From: an uncultured Pseudomonadota bacterium
GTDB lineage: Bacteria > Pseudomonadota > Alphaproteobacteria > RF32 > CAG-239
DNA length: 7,334 nt
Reading direction: 5' to 3'
Assembly (NCBI GenBank): GCA_902795745.1
Contig: CADBMG010000056.1
Coordinates: 1-7,334, forward strand
The notes beneath the pieces were generated by a model that saw only the letters and a program-made list of their open reading frames with translations, was not told the DNA's origin and ran no database searches. How positions within the stretch are numbered: the first letter of the stretch is position 1; each line of letters begins with the position of its first letter. Shown here piece by piece: positions 1 to 7,078 of this stretch. A program made the position numbers and the translations under genes.

Positions 1-11
1 AAGTGCTGTAA

Positions 12-17
12 CGGAGA
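12..17 (+). promoter_or_regulatory. Ribosome binding site for the 289-aa pilus-associated protein
   Basis: The bases CGGAGA lie 5 bases before the ATG at 23 and are a good Shine-Dalgarno core. This matters because the reading frame of the downstream gene has no stop between the window edge and 23, so a start further upstream cannot be excluded from the frame alone. The well-placed purine-rich site followed directly by a hydrophobic N-terminus favours the ATG at 23. Confidence 0.6.
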
Positions 18-22
18 CGGTT

Positions 23-892
23 ATGTATATATGGATTTTGTTGGCAACAATTATGGTGGCATTCAGCTTTTATAATTTGTCGCCGCGCCAAGATAAAGAC
101 AATGCATTCAGTGAAATCAAAGCATCTTCACTGGTTTCGCGTTTTAAAATTGAGAATGCGGCCATTGTTCGTTTATTTCAATGTGATACTATTTTACGCT
201 TGCATACCGGCAGTTGGGATACAAATTTAAAATATGCCCCAAATCAAGCTTTTTATAAGATTGACTTAAATAATTTCCACTACTTTGATGTATATAACTT
301 AAAACCGGAAAATGTCATGCCTACTGGATATAAGCCCAATGTAGTGACCTTGGATGTGAAAAACTATCTTTATTGTATGGATAGACGCTTGGAAAATTCA
401 GAAGCAAAAATTATGGAAGAATGCAGTTTCGGTTCGGTCGTACATCCAACTTATGCCATATCGTTTGCTCGCATTCCGGAACGCTGGCTTACTAAAGACG
501 GCACTAATACCCCGTTACCGGCTTTTGTAAAATTTCTCGCTGATGAAACGCAATTTGCAGGTGTTGCAGGATATACGGATTGTGATATGACCGGTTGCGA
601 TTTAAAAGGTGTGAATGCTCGTAAATCAGAATTATGGACTCATGAATCACATTATTATGTGGATGAAAACGGTAATGTCATAGAATCTCCAACTGTTGTT
701 TACGAAGCAACGGATTATGTGTCCATAGACCATAATTCTGTTATTTGGAATAATCCGGATTTTCGCACCGAATGCGGTCAAAACAAACCATGTATGTTCA
801 TGTATAAAATTATGCCGACAACAGATGAAAGATCATATTGCCGGAAGCTTTTGCGAGATTATTGGCAAGATCCGAATGATCAAAACCAATAA
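23..892 (+). CDS. Membrane-anchored, cysteine-rich hypothetical protein, probable pilus or pseudopilus accessory protein
   Basis: I do not recognise this 289-residue protein as a named family. Residues 1-18 form one hydrophobic helix (MYIWILLATIMVAF and onward) with no preceding basic leader and no Gly/Glu prepilin cleavage motif. Next comes a polar, probably helical stretch (about 20-55) and then a mixed globular region. This resembles a mature type IV pilin-like protein, with an N-terminal membrane helix and an extracytoplasmic head. The head has eight cysteines (54, 118, 134, 187, 192, 251, 257, 273), an even number that fits disulphides in an oxidising compartment. A VDENGN turn at residues 213-218 recurs in the next gene's product. 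The start at 23 has a CGGAGA site 5 bases upstream. The gene ends 37 bases before a giant prepilin-like gene on the same strand, so co-transcription is likely. A role as minor pilin, assembly partner or anchor for that protein is inferred from position and architecture only. An alternative is an unrelated single-pass surface protein. Confidence 0.75.
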   Translation: MYIWILLATIMVAFSFYNLSPRQDKDNAFSEIKASSLVSRFKIENAAIVRLFQCDTILRLHTGSWDTNLKYAPNQAFYKIDLNNFHYFDVYNLKPENVMPTGYKPNVVTLDVKNYLYCMDRRLENSEAKIMEECSFGSVVHPTYAISFARIPERWLTKDGTNTPLPAFVKFLADETQFAGVAGYTDCDMTGCDLKGVNARKSELWTHESHYYVDENGNVIESPTVVYEATDYVSIDHNSVIWNNPDFRTECGQNKPCMFMYKIMPTTDERSYCRKLLRDYWQDPNDQNQ

Positions 893-929
893 TTGCAAAA
901 ATACGAATTAAATTGTAAGGAGAACGATT

Positions 930-3900
930 ATGAAAAAACAAACCAAGAAAAATAGCAAAGTCTTACAACAAGGCGGTTTGATGATTGAGGCTCTGGCAAT
1001 GCTCGGATTGATTGCCGTTGTGACGCCGACTATGTATAAAAAATCGGCTGAACGCACATTGGAAGTTGAGGATATTAATACGGCCTCAACGGTGCGTACA
1101 TATATGACGGCTGCAGAATCGTTTGTGGCTAATAACTATGCACAATTAATGACAAATGTGTTCTCCGAACCTGATCCGGAAAACCCGAATAAATTAATTC
1201 CGAAACCAGATGGCACTGTTTATGCAGTGAATACAGGTTCAGACGAGTTTAAATCATATTTGCCATATAGTTTTAAGCTTGATCGTGCTCTTTATGACTA
1301 TAATACTCCGCAAGTGCGCGTGGTTAATCAAGGCACTAACTTGACCGCTTTTGTTCTCTTTCCGGCCAAGCAAGGTGCTGATGATGGCATTGGTCAAGAA
1401 CGTACTGCACGAATCGCTGCTTTGGTTGGTTCCACCGGAGGTTATATGCCTGACAATACGACGGCACGCGGTGTTGGTGGATTATGGAGCTTGGATGCGG
1501 AAAATTTCTCTAGTATTTTTGCCGGTCAGAATCCGAATCCGTATTCACTTGTTGCCGCATCGTCCAACGTAATCAGTGATATTGACGGTGGCCAGCTTGA
1601 TAATGATAAATATCTGCAACGTACATTGGAAGAAGGTGAAAATCAGTTATGGCGTAATACCATGCACACCGATTTGTATATGGGAAATCATCTGCCCGGC
1701 GAGACGCAATCAATCAGAGAAGATTTGCGTGCTCGTAACAGTATTCGAGATGTTAAAAGTATGATTATTAATGCGGAAACGGCACCAACTTCGACCGATG
1801 AAGAAGGTAATATAACTGAAGCGAAAAATCATGGTTTGTACATTGCCGGAACAGAAGGATCTGATTATAGTGACGCATACATCGGTGGAGCAATCAGAGC
1901 TGCTGAAGAACAATTTGTTGTTTCTAAAACCGGAAATTTCAATGAAAATTCTCAAACCTCAGGTGCTCAAATGGTATTTGGAAAAACCGGTGGGGGATAT
2001 GCCTTTGAAGTTGATGAAAACGGCGATATTTTTGACTACGGTACACAGGGAATGCTCTTTAACAATTTCAAACAAGCAAGCGATCATAAAGTAGATATTG
2101 CCGATAATGTAATCGAAATATCTAACGTCAGCAATATAATGAAAATGCATTTGATGGATGATGATTCTTTTCGCATGGAACAAAATCCGGTTGATAATAA
2201 AATTGAAACTTATATATCGGCAAACGGTTACCGCGGTATTGATAATGTTCCTGGTGGTCAAAATCAAAATATTGACAGCTTTTATGGTCACGATTCCATG
2301 GATGAAGAAATTGGTCCTAAATATACGGCCTCCTACCCTGAGCCTAAATTTTCGGTTAAAATCGGTTCCAACACAAAGGTTATGGGTATTTTAGCAGCAG
2401 GTCAGATTGATGTGCAACATTTGCGAACAGCCAGTTTTCAATCCGGATCTGAATATTTAAATGAACCAACAAAATGGTTAGAAGTTGATAAAAACGGTGT
2501 ACGCATTCGTGATCCTCGCGGATATGAAGATCATAATGACATAGGCGGTAAAGTTTCACTTATCGCCGAAGAAAACCAATTGGCAATGCGAGTTGGTGAT
2601 GCAAGCAGGGATTATTCTGCCAATACAGAAAATTTTACTAAATACGGTTTAGATGATCACCAAGGGCAAATGGTTCTTAAATACAAAGATGGTGCTGCAA
2701 CAATTGCCGGTCAGGCGCATGAAATTCGCCAAATTGCTACTGATAACGGCAGTACAGCAGGATATATAAAGGCTCGTAATAGCAAAGTTCAAGCTATTAT
2801 CGGTGGGAACAAAGAGGCTGATGGCAACATCTCCGCCGGTTCAGAAATTACAATTTCAGCGGTTAACCCTCATGATGAGAATATTTTACCGCAGGAAAAT
2901 TATAGAGTACACACCATTGGCGGGAATGTAGATTTACATGGTTCAAATCTTCACGTTACCGATGAGAATGGTAATCAGGTATTTTCGGTACGCGGCAATG
3001 AACGTCAAGAAGGTAACAGTTTTGACGATTCTCACACCAATGGCAATAATGCGGAATATAGTGTAGCAGCTCACGGTAATGTAATATTCACCGGCGGAGT
3101 TGCCGATGATAACGATGCGGCTGACAGACGAGGCGTAAAATATATGTCGGTCGGCAAGTATAACAGAGATGCCGGTGTTAATATCTCAGCCGGAGGTAAA
3201 ACCGAAGCCGATTATGTAAAAAATGTATTGCTGGTTGATGAATCGGAAGATTATAACTCCACAAACTTACCAGAAACAGGTGTCTTTAACAACGTAGCAC
3301 AAATGGATCCGGGAACAGTTTATATCCGCAAGGGTATGATTAATGTTCATAATTCTCCTGATGACGCAACTAAATACGATGCGGCAACCGGCACCGGTAT
3401 TGTGAGGGCCTCACGTTTTGTGGCAAACAACAGTAACAGTACCAACCGAGAAGCATATAAAGTACCTGAACAGTTAACCAGTGCCGAATATAATGCTTAT
3501 AACGGTGGTGCAGGAAACACCCGTTACGACACGTATATGGTTAATCCGGCTTATACCTCGGTGATGAATGATATTAAGCTTACCACCCGCGGCGGTGCAC
3601 GTCTGAGCGACATTCTACCTGACTTTATTAACAAAGGCATATATGTAGCAAACAATACTAACAAAGAAACTGCCGGTAATACCAATTTCAGTTACAGCGG
3701 CTATAATGATAGTGCCTTAAATTATCAAACTGCCGGTGCAAATGAATGGGTTTCGCCTTATTTAGGTAAAGTTCCGGCTCCGCAATGTCCTCCGGGATAT
3801 GGTCGTGTAATTACGGTTGCTCCGGTCGGATTTGAAATGGCGCAAGCCGGTGGTTTGAGCTTTGATCCAAGTGCAGGAGGTAACGGAGCATTTTATGCCA

Positions 3901-4730
3901 GCGAAGACAAAGCAGGTGCTGTTGCCTTTGCCAGAGGTAATTACTCTAAATTGAAACAAGCGGTTAACCCTTCTGATACCACAGTTTCAGAAGATGCCAT
4001 TATTCCGACATATCGTGAAGTACGTACTTCGCCTATGGCTGGTAGTTCTCAAGTTCACTTGAATGGTACATTTACAGGTCATGGTACAGATGAACATACT
4101 TTAAGTGATATAGAGATGAATTTCCAAATTGATAATGATTTTGATGTAACTGCAAGCACCGGTTTACAGGGAAAAACATGGGAAAGCAGCAGCACAGAAT
4201 CAGAAGATAATTGGAAAACAGCTTATATCCTGAGTTCAACAAATGCCGATGCCGTTCAACCGATAATTTTCCAACAAAGCACTTATTTGAAAACAGTTGC
4301 TATTCCATTGAAAGCAGGTGTATCAACCAGTTTTACCAACACCCATAGTAATGGAGGCAATGAATCAATGGGAGGTAATACAAATTATACCCAAGGTTGG
4401 GCAATTATAATGGGCTTCATATATCCGGATAGAGGCAACAAATATGCCAATATTATTGCCGATTTAGGAAACAGACAACGGAACTTCGCAAATTATGAGG
4501 GAACAAATTGGTATTGGAATATTTTCCCTGTACGTAAAGGTTCATTAGAGGCTTATGCTACGGTTTACTGCTACTTTGACCGTGAAAATATTTTCCAAGG
4601 TTATCATGATCGTTCTAACATCGATACGTATGACTACTTGCATAATCCGGCAACAGATTACGTTCCGCAAAACAGTACATACCGTCAAAAGCTCAATGAC
4701 CCTACGTTGAAGTATAACGAGTTGTGGTAA
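930..4730 (+). CDS. Giant type IV prepilin-like surface protein (1266 aa)
   Basis: Residues 1-15 form a basic leader ending in QQG. Cleavage between Gly15 and Gly16 would place Glu20 at +5, and residues 17-33 (LMIEALAMLGLIAVV) form the hydrophobic helix. This is the type III signal peptide processed by prepilin peptidase in type IV pilins and type II secretion pseudopilins. Typical pilins have 130-200 residues, so this one carries an extension of about 1000. Residues 210-840 are rich in Gly, Asn and Asp, with alternating beta-like strands and recurring turns such as VDENG (361-365), VDKNG (519-523) and DENGN (678-682), which suggests a fibrous or solenoid-like stalk. A segment at 884-905 (LTTRGGARLSDILPDF) precedes a C-terminal domain of about 945-1266. 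The only two cysteines, 953 (PQCPPGY) and 1214 (YCYFD), flank that domain and could form one disulphide. TAAGGAG at 916-922 is a strong ribosome site 7 bases before the ATG. A role as an adhesin or pilus tip protein is inferred. PilV-type tip adhesins and large minor pilins are the closest general analogy. Confidence 0.8.
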   Translation: MKKQTKKNSKVLQQGGLMIEALAMLGLIAVVTPTMYKKSAERTLEVEDINTASTVRTYMTAAESFVANNYAQLMTNVFSEPDPENPNKLIPKPDGTVYAVNTGSDEFKSYLPYSFKLDRALYDYNTPQVRVVNQGTNLTAFVLFPAKQGADDGIGQERTARIAALVGSTGGYMPDNTTARGVGGLWSLDAENFSSIFAGQNPNPYSLVAASSNVISDIDGGQLDNDKYLQRTLEEGENQLWRNTMHTDLYMGNHLPGETQSIREDLRARNSIRDVKSMIINAETAPTSTDEEGNITEAKNHGLYIAGTEGSDYSDAYIGGAIRAAEEQFVVSKTGNFNENSQTSGAQMVFGKTGGGYAFEVDENGDIFDYGTQGMLFNNFKQASDHKVDIADNVIEISNVSNIMKMHLMDDDSFRMEQNPVDNKIETYISANGYRGIDNVPGGQNQNIDSFYGHDSMDEEIGPKYTASYPEPKFSVKIGSNTKVMGILAAGQIDVQHLRTASFQSGSEYLNEPTKWLEVDKNGVRIRDPRGYEDHNDIGGKVSLIAEENQLAMRVGDASRDYSANTENFTKYGLDDHQGQMVLKYKDGAATIAGQAHEIRQIATDNGSTAGYIKARNSKVQAIIGGNKEADGNISAGSEITISAVNPHDENILPQENYRVHTIGGNVDLHGSNLHVTDENGNQVFSVRGNERQEGNSFDDSHTNGNNAEYSVAAHGNVIFTGGVADDNDAADRRGVKYMSVGKYNRDAGVNISAGGKTEADYVKNVLLVDESEDYNSTNLPETGVFNNVAQMDPGTVYIRKGMINVHNSPDDATKYDAATGTGIVRASRFVANNSNSTNREAYKVPEQLTSAEYNAYNGGAGNTRYDTYMVNPAYTSVMNDIKLTTRGGARLSDILPDFINKGIYVANNTNKETAGNTNFSYSGYNDSALNYQTAGANEWVSPYLGKVPAPQCPPGYGRVITVAPVGFEMAQAGGLSFDPSAGGNGAFYASEDKAGAVAFARGNYSKLKQAVNPSDTTVSEDAIIPTYREVRTSPMAGSSQVHLNGTFTGHGTDEHTLSDIEMNFQIDNDFDVTASTGLQGKTWESSSTESEDNWKTAYILSSTNADAVQPIIFQQSTYLKTVAIPLKAGVSTSFTNTHSNGGNESMGGNTNYTQGWAIIMGFIYPDRGNKYANIIADLGNRQRNFANYEGTNWYWNIFPVRKGSLEAYATVYCYFDRENIFQGYHDRSNIDTYDYLHNPATDYVPQNSTYRQKLNDPTLKYNELW

Positions 4731-4762
4731 AAAAATAGCTGTTTGCCCTATTGTTTAAGTTA

Positions 4763-4823
4763 TTGCGCGTTATTCTCGGGCTCGACGAAAATCGGGCATC
4801 GGGAATGACGTGCAAAGTTTTTT
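4763..4823 (+). terminator. Long wobble-rich hairpin plus T-run downstream of the giant prepilin-like gene
   Basis: An outer stem of 16 pairs joins 4763-4778 to 4800-4815. An inner 6-pair stem joins 4780-4785 to 4792-4797, with loop CGAAAA at 4786-4791. Six T follow at 4818-4823. Four pairs are G-U in the plus-strand RNA (4767/4811, 4771/4807, 4776/4802, 4782/4795) and would become A-C mismatches in the opposite transcript, so the fold favours the plus strand. It lies 33 bases after the pilin-like stop codon and could terminate or protect the 3' end of that mRNA. The arms also look like degenerate dispersed palindromic repeats, so terminator function is not certain. Confidence 0.5.
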
Positions 4824-4844
4824 ATATCGGACTAAAGGCCGAAG

Positions 4845-4873
4845 ATGCTCACGCGAACAAGTTCGCTCAGCAT
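4845..4873. repeat. Intergenic palindrome, probable dispersed-repeat remnant
   Basis: ATGCT at 4845-4849 pairs with AGCAT at 4869-4873, and GCGAAC at 4853-4858 pairs with GTTCGC at 4861-4866, with small internal mismatches (CAC against TC). On the minus strand it begins GTCATGCTGAGCGAAC, the style of short palindromic elements scattered between genes in many bacterial genomes. Only one copy is in this window, so membership of a dispersed family is inferred. It sits between the hairpin at 4763-4823 and the terminator at 4891-4937, and no gene overlaps it convincingly. Confidence 0.45.
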
Positions 4874-4890
4874 GACAAGAATATAAAAAT

Positions 4891-4937
4891 AAAAACACAC
4901 CATAGTCAGTTTCACTATGGCGTGTTTTTTCTTTTTT
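4891..4937. terminator. Bidirectional intrinsic terminator between the converging operons
   Basis: A perfect 7-pair stem (CCATAGT at 4900-4906 with ACTATGG at 4914-4920) encloses a 7-base loop, CAGTTTC. After one A/C mismatch (4899/4921) the stem continues CAC/GTG and then A-T pairs out to 4891/4929. The plus strand leaves through a T-rich run (4925-4937). The minus strand leaves through TTTTTATTTTTA (4895 down to about 4884). The structure begins 10 bases beyond the mscL stop on the minus strand and 160 bases beyond the pilin-like stop on the plus strand, so it can end both transcripts. Confidence 0.85.
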
Positions 4938-4946
4938 AAACAAAAC

Positions 4947-5363
4947 CTATTTGATTGCCGAGGTGCAATGAGGGCAACGAGTTGCCTCAATATCAATTTC
5001 ACTGCAGCAATACGGACATTTTTTAGTTGTCGGAGCGGCTTCAGCCTCTTCTTTTGCCGCTCTGGCTTGCAGAGTATTAACAGCCTTAATTAAAATAAAT
5101 ACAGCAAATGCAACAATAATAAAGCTGATAACAGTATTCAAAAATGCTCCGTATTTGATTGTAACACCTTCGGTCAGGTCAATTGCCAAATCGGAAAAAT
5201 CCACCTTACCAAGAGCCCAACCGATTGGTGGCATAATCACATCTTCAACCAAAGAATTAACAATTTTACCAAAGGCAGCACCGATAATAATACCGACTGC
5301 CATATCCATAACATTGCCGCGCATGGCAAAAGTTTTGAACTCATTTAAAAAATTCTTTATCAT
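4947..5363 (-). CDS. mscL: Large-conductance mechanosensitive channel MscL with C-terminal zinc-ribbon-like tail
   Basis: MscL is an inner-membrane homopentamer that opens under membrane tension and releases solutes during osmotic downshock. The 138-residue product has the family N-terminus and first transmembrane helix (residues 8-46: FKTFAMRGNVMDMAVG, then IIIGAAFGKIV and VIMPPIG) with the conserved gate-lining region. A short periplasmic loop follows (about 51-70), then the second helix (about 72-97, FLNTVISFIIVAFAVFILIK) and a charged linker. The usual amphipathic C-terminal helix of the E. coli protein is replaced by CPYCC at 116-120 and CPHC at 130-133, two CxxC knuckles that should bind zinc on the cytoplasmic side. 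Similar tails occur in other MscL proteins, to my recollection. The gene starts 18 bases after the glyA stop, with an AAAGGA-type ribosome site about 9 bases upstream. It is probably the last gene of an rpiB-glyA-mscL operon and is followed by a clear terminator. Confidence 0.96.
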   Translation of the reverse strand: MIKNFLNEFKTFAMRGNVMDMAVGIIIGAAFGKIVNSLVEDVIMPPIGWALGKVDFSDLAIDLTEGVTIKYGAFLNTVISFIIVAFAVFILIKAVNTLQARAAKEEAEAAPTTKKCPYCCSEIDIEATRCPHCTSAIK

Positions 5364-5381
5364 ACTTCTATTCCTTTCAAT

Positions 5382-6638
5382 TTATTTATAAATGGGAAAA
5401 TTACGGCATAAAGCCACAATTTTTTGTTTGGTTTGCGCAATTACCGAATCGGCATTGCCGCGAGCTAACGCATCAACCACATCACCAATGCAGTGACCTA
5501 TAAGCTCAAATTCGTCTTCTTTGAATCCGCGCGTTGTACCGGCAGGTGTTCCCAAACGCACACCGGAAGTTATTTTCGGAGGTTGCGGATCAAACGGAAT
5601 AGCATTTTTATTACAAGTAATGTTTGCTTTTTCAAGTGCTGTTGTTACCACATCTCCGGTCAATCCCTTAGGGCGTAAATCTACCAGCAACAAATGGGTA
5701 TCGGTACCTCCTGAAACCAAATCCAAACCACGCTGTAACAAAACTCTCCCCATAGCTCTGGCATTATTAACAACCTGTGTTGCGTATTCTCTGAATGCAG
5801 GAGTTAAATCCTCGGCAAAACACACAGCCTTTCCGGCAATAACATGTTCAAGCGGACCTCCTTGTGTTCCGGGAAAGACTGCCGAATTAATTTTTTTATA
5901 CAACTCCGCATTGTTGGTCAAAATCATCCCTCCGCGCGGTCCACGCAGAGTTTTATGAGTAGTAGTTGTCACTACATCAGCCCAACGTAACGGATTAGGG
6001 TGCATATGTCCGGCAACAAGACCGGCAAAATGTGCCATGTCAACCATCAAATATGCCCCTACCCTGTCGGCAATGGCTCGGAAACGAGCAAAATCTATTT
6101 GCCGCGGATATGCCGAACCTCCGGCCACAATCACTTTCGGCTTGGCCTCTGTTGCCAGCTGTTCCACAGCATCGTAATCAATAAGTCCCGTATCAGCACG
6201 AACGCCATATTGCACAGCTTTGAACATTTTACCGGAAAGAGAAACTTTTGCGCCATGAGTTAAGTGCCCACCGGCATCCAAACTCATGCCCATCAGTGTA
6301 TCTCCGGCATTCATCAATGCGGTATAGACGGCCATATTTGCCTGTGAGCCGGAATGTGGCTGAACATTAACATATTCAGCACTAAACAGCTTTTTAGCGC
6401 GCTCTTGAGCCAATACTTCAATTTCATCAATAAATTCGCAACCGCAATAATAGCGATGAGCCGGATAACCTTCCGCATATTTATTGGTCAAAATCGAACC
6501 CTGTGCCTCCATAACGGCACGTGAAACAATATTTTCCGAAGCAATCAGTTCTACCTGTTCCTGTTGGCGTTTCAGTTCTTTTTGAATAATCTCGTAAATT
6601 GCGCTATCTTCCTGCGCCAAGCTCTTTTCAAAGTCCAT
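5382..6638 (-). CDS. glyA: Serine hydroxymethyltransferase
   Basis: This cytosolic, PLP-dependent enzyme interconverts serine plus tetrahydrofolate with glycine plus 5,10-methylenetetrahydrofolate, the main entry of one-carbon units into purine, thymidylate and methionine synthesis. The protein has 418 residues, close to the 417 of the E. coli enzyme. Visible family motifs are LIASENIVS (31-39), KYAEGYPAHRYY (53-64), QPHSGSQANMAVY (93-105), VDMAHFAGLVAGH (199-211, with Asp200 and His203 near the cofactor) and TTTTHKTLRGPRGG (224-237). Lys229 is the Schiff-base lysine, and SGVRLGTPAGTTRGF (358-372) includes the substrate-carboxylate arginine at 361. No key residue is missing and the chain is full length. 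The start lies 5 bases after the rpiB stop, with a GGAG/AGGGA purine tract over the rpiB stop as ribosome site, which suggests translational coupling. mscL follows 18 bases downstream. Confidence 0.98.
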   Translation of the reverse strand: MDFEKSLAQEDSAIYEIIQKELKRQQEQVELIASENIVSRAVMEAQGSILTNKYAEGYPAHRYYCGCEFIDEIEVLAQERAKKLFSAEYVNVQPHSGSQANMAVYTALMNAGDTLMGMSLDAGGHLTHGAKVSLSGKMFKAVQYGVRADTGLIDYDAVEQLATEAKPKVIVAGGSAYPRQIDFARFRAIADRVGAYLMVDMAHFAGLVAGHMHPNPLRWADVVTTTTHKTLRGPRGGMILTNNAELYKKINSAVFPGTQGGPLEHVIAGKAVCFAEDLTPAFREYATQVVNNARAMGRVLLQRGLDLVSGGTDTHLLLVDLRPKGLTGDVVTTALEKANITCNKNAIPFDPQPPKITSGVRLGTPAGTTRGFKEDEFELIGHCIGDVVDALARGNADSVIAQTKQKIVALCRNFPIYK

Positions 6639-6643
6639 ATTCC

Positions 6644-7072
6644 CTACTCCATTGCATCAAGTTTATCCAAACGACGTTGATGTCTGCCACCTTCATACGA
6701 CGAATGCAAAAACGTTTCAATATATTTAGCTACATCATCAACAGCCATTGTTCTACCACCGAAAACCAGAATATTTGCATTGTTGTGCTCTTTAGCCAAA
6801 CGAGCCACCTCATTGTTATAAATAAGAGCCGCTCTAATACCTTTAATGCGGTTGGCGGCAATAGAAATACCAACCCCCGTACCACAAATCAAAATCCCTA
6901 AATCAACCATTTTTGCTTTCAATGCATTGACCATCTTTTGTGCAATATCAGGATAATCTACCGACTCGGCATTAAATGTACCTAAGTCAAGCAAATCTAA
7001 ATCCGCAAAATGTTGCTTTAATGCCTCTTTTAAATCATATCCGCCATGATCGGCAGCAATAGCAATATTCAT
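6644..7072 (-). CDS. rpiB: Ribose 5-phosphate isomerase B (RpiB/LacAB family sugar-phosphate isomerase)
   Basis: The enzyme interconverts ribulose 5-phosphate and ribose 5-phosphate in the non-oxidative pentose phosphate pathway. Starting at the ATG ending at 7072 gives 142 residues. The sequence opens MNIAIAADHGGYDLK with the substrate-contacting Asp8-His9. It continues with SVDYPDIA (37-44), ILICGTGVGISIAANRIKG (60-78, with Cys63 as the expected catalytic base and the phosphate-loop glycines), a KEHNNANIL segment (94-102, with His96) and EGGRHQRR (127-134), which binds phosphate in the family. The frame extends eight codons further to a TTG at 7096, but the ATG has a GAGGAG ribosome site six bases upstream and matches the family N-terminus. 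The stop is 5 bases before glyA. rpiB next to glyA is a common arrangement in Alphaproteobacteria. Related family members act on allose or galactose phosphates, but the pairing with glyA favours a housekeeping RpiB. Confidence 0.95.
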   Translation of the reverse strand: MNIAIAADHGGYDLKEALKQHFADLDLLDLGTFNAESVDYPDIAQKMVNALKAKMVDLGILICGTGVGISIAANRIKGIRAALIYNNEVARLAKEHNNANILVFGGRTMAVDDVAKYIETFLHSSYEGGRHQRRLDKLDAME

Positions 7073-7078
7073 TTTTTT

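Noticed and set aside
3582..4730. A shufflon (invertible C-terminal cassettes) at the end of the prepilin-like gene
   Set aside because: I saw no repeated recombination sites of the R64 type, no alternative inverted C-terminal ends downstream and no recombinase gene. The following 216 bases contain only stem-loops.
4751..4939. A 62-codon plus-strand open frame in the intergenic region
   Set aside because: It runs through all three stem-loops and into the terminator T-run, ends in a translated T-tract (FFLF), and has no ribosome site before its ATG. It is best explained as a chance frame across repeat sequence.
5521..5958. A 145-codon plus-strand open frame opposite glyA
   Set aside because: It is fully antisense to a well-conserved enzyme gene and its product has no family features. 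It is a shadow of glyA codon bias.
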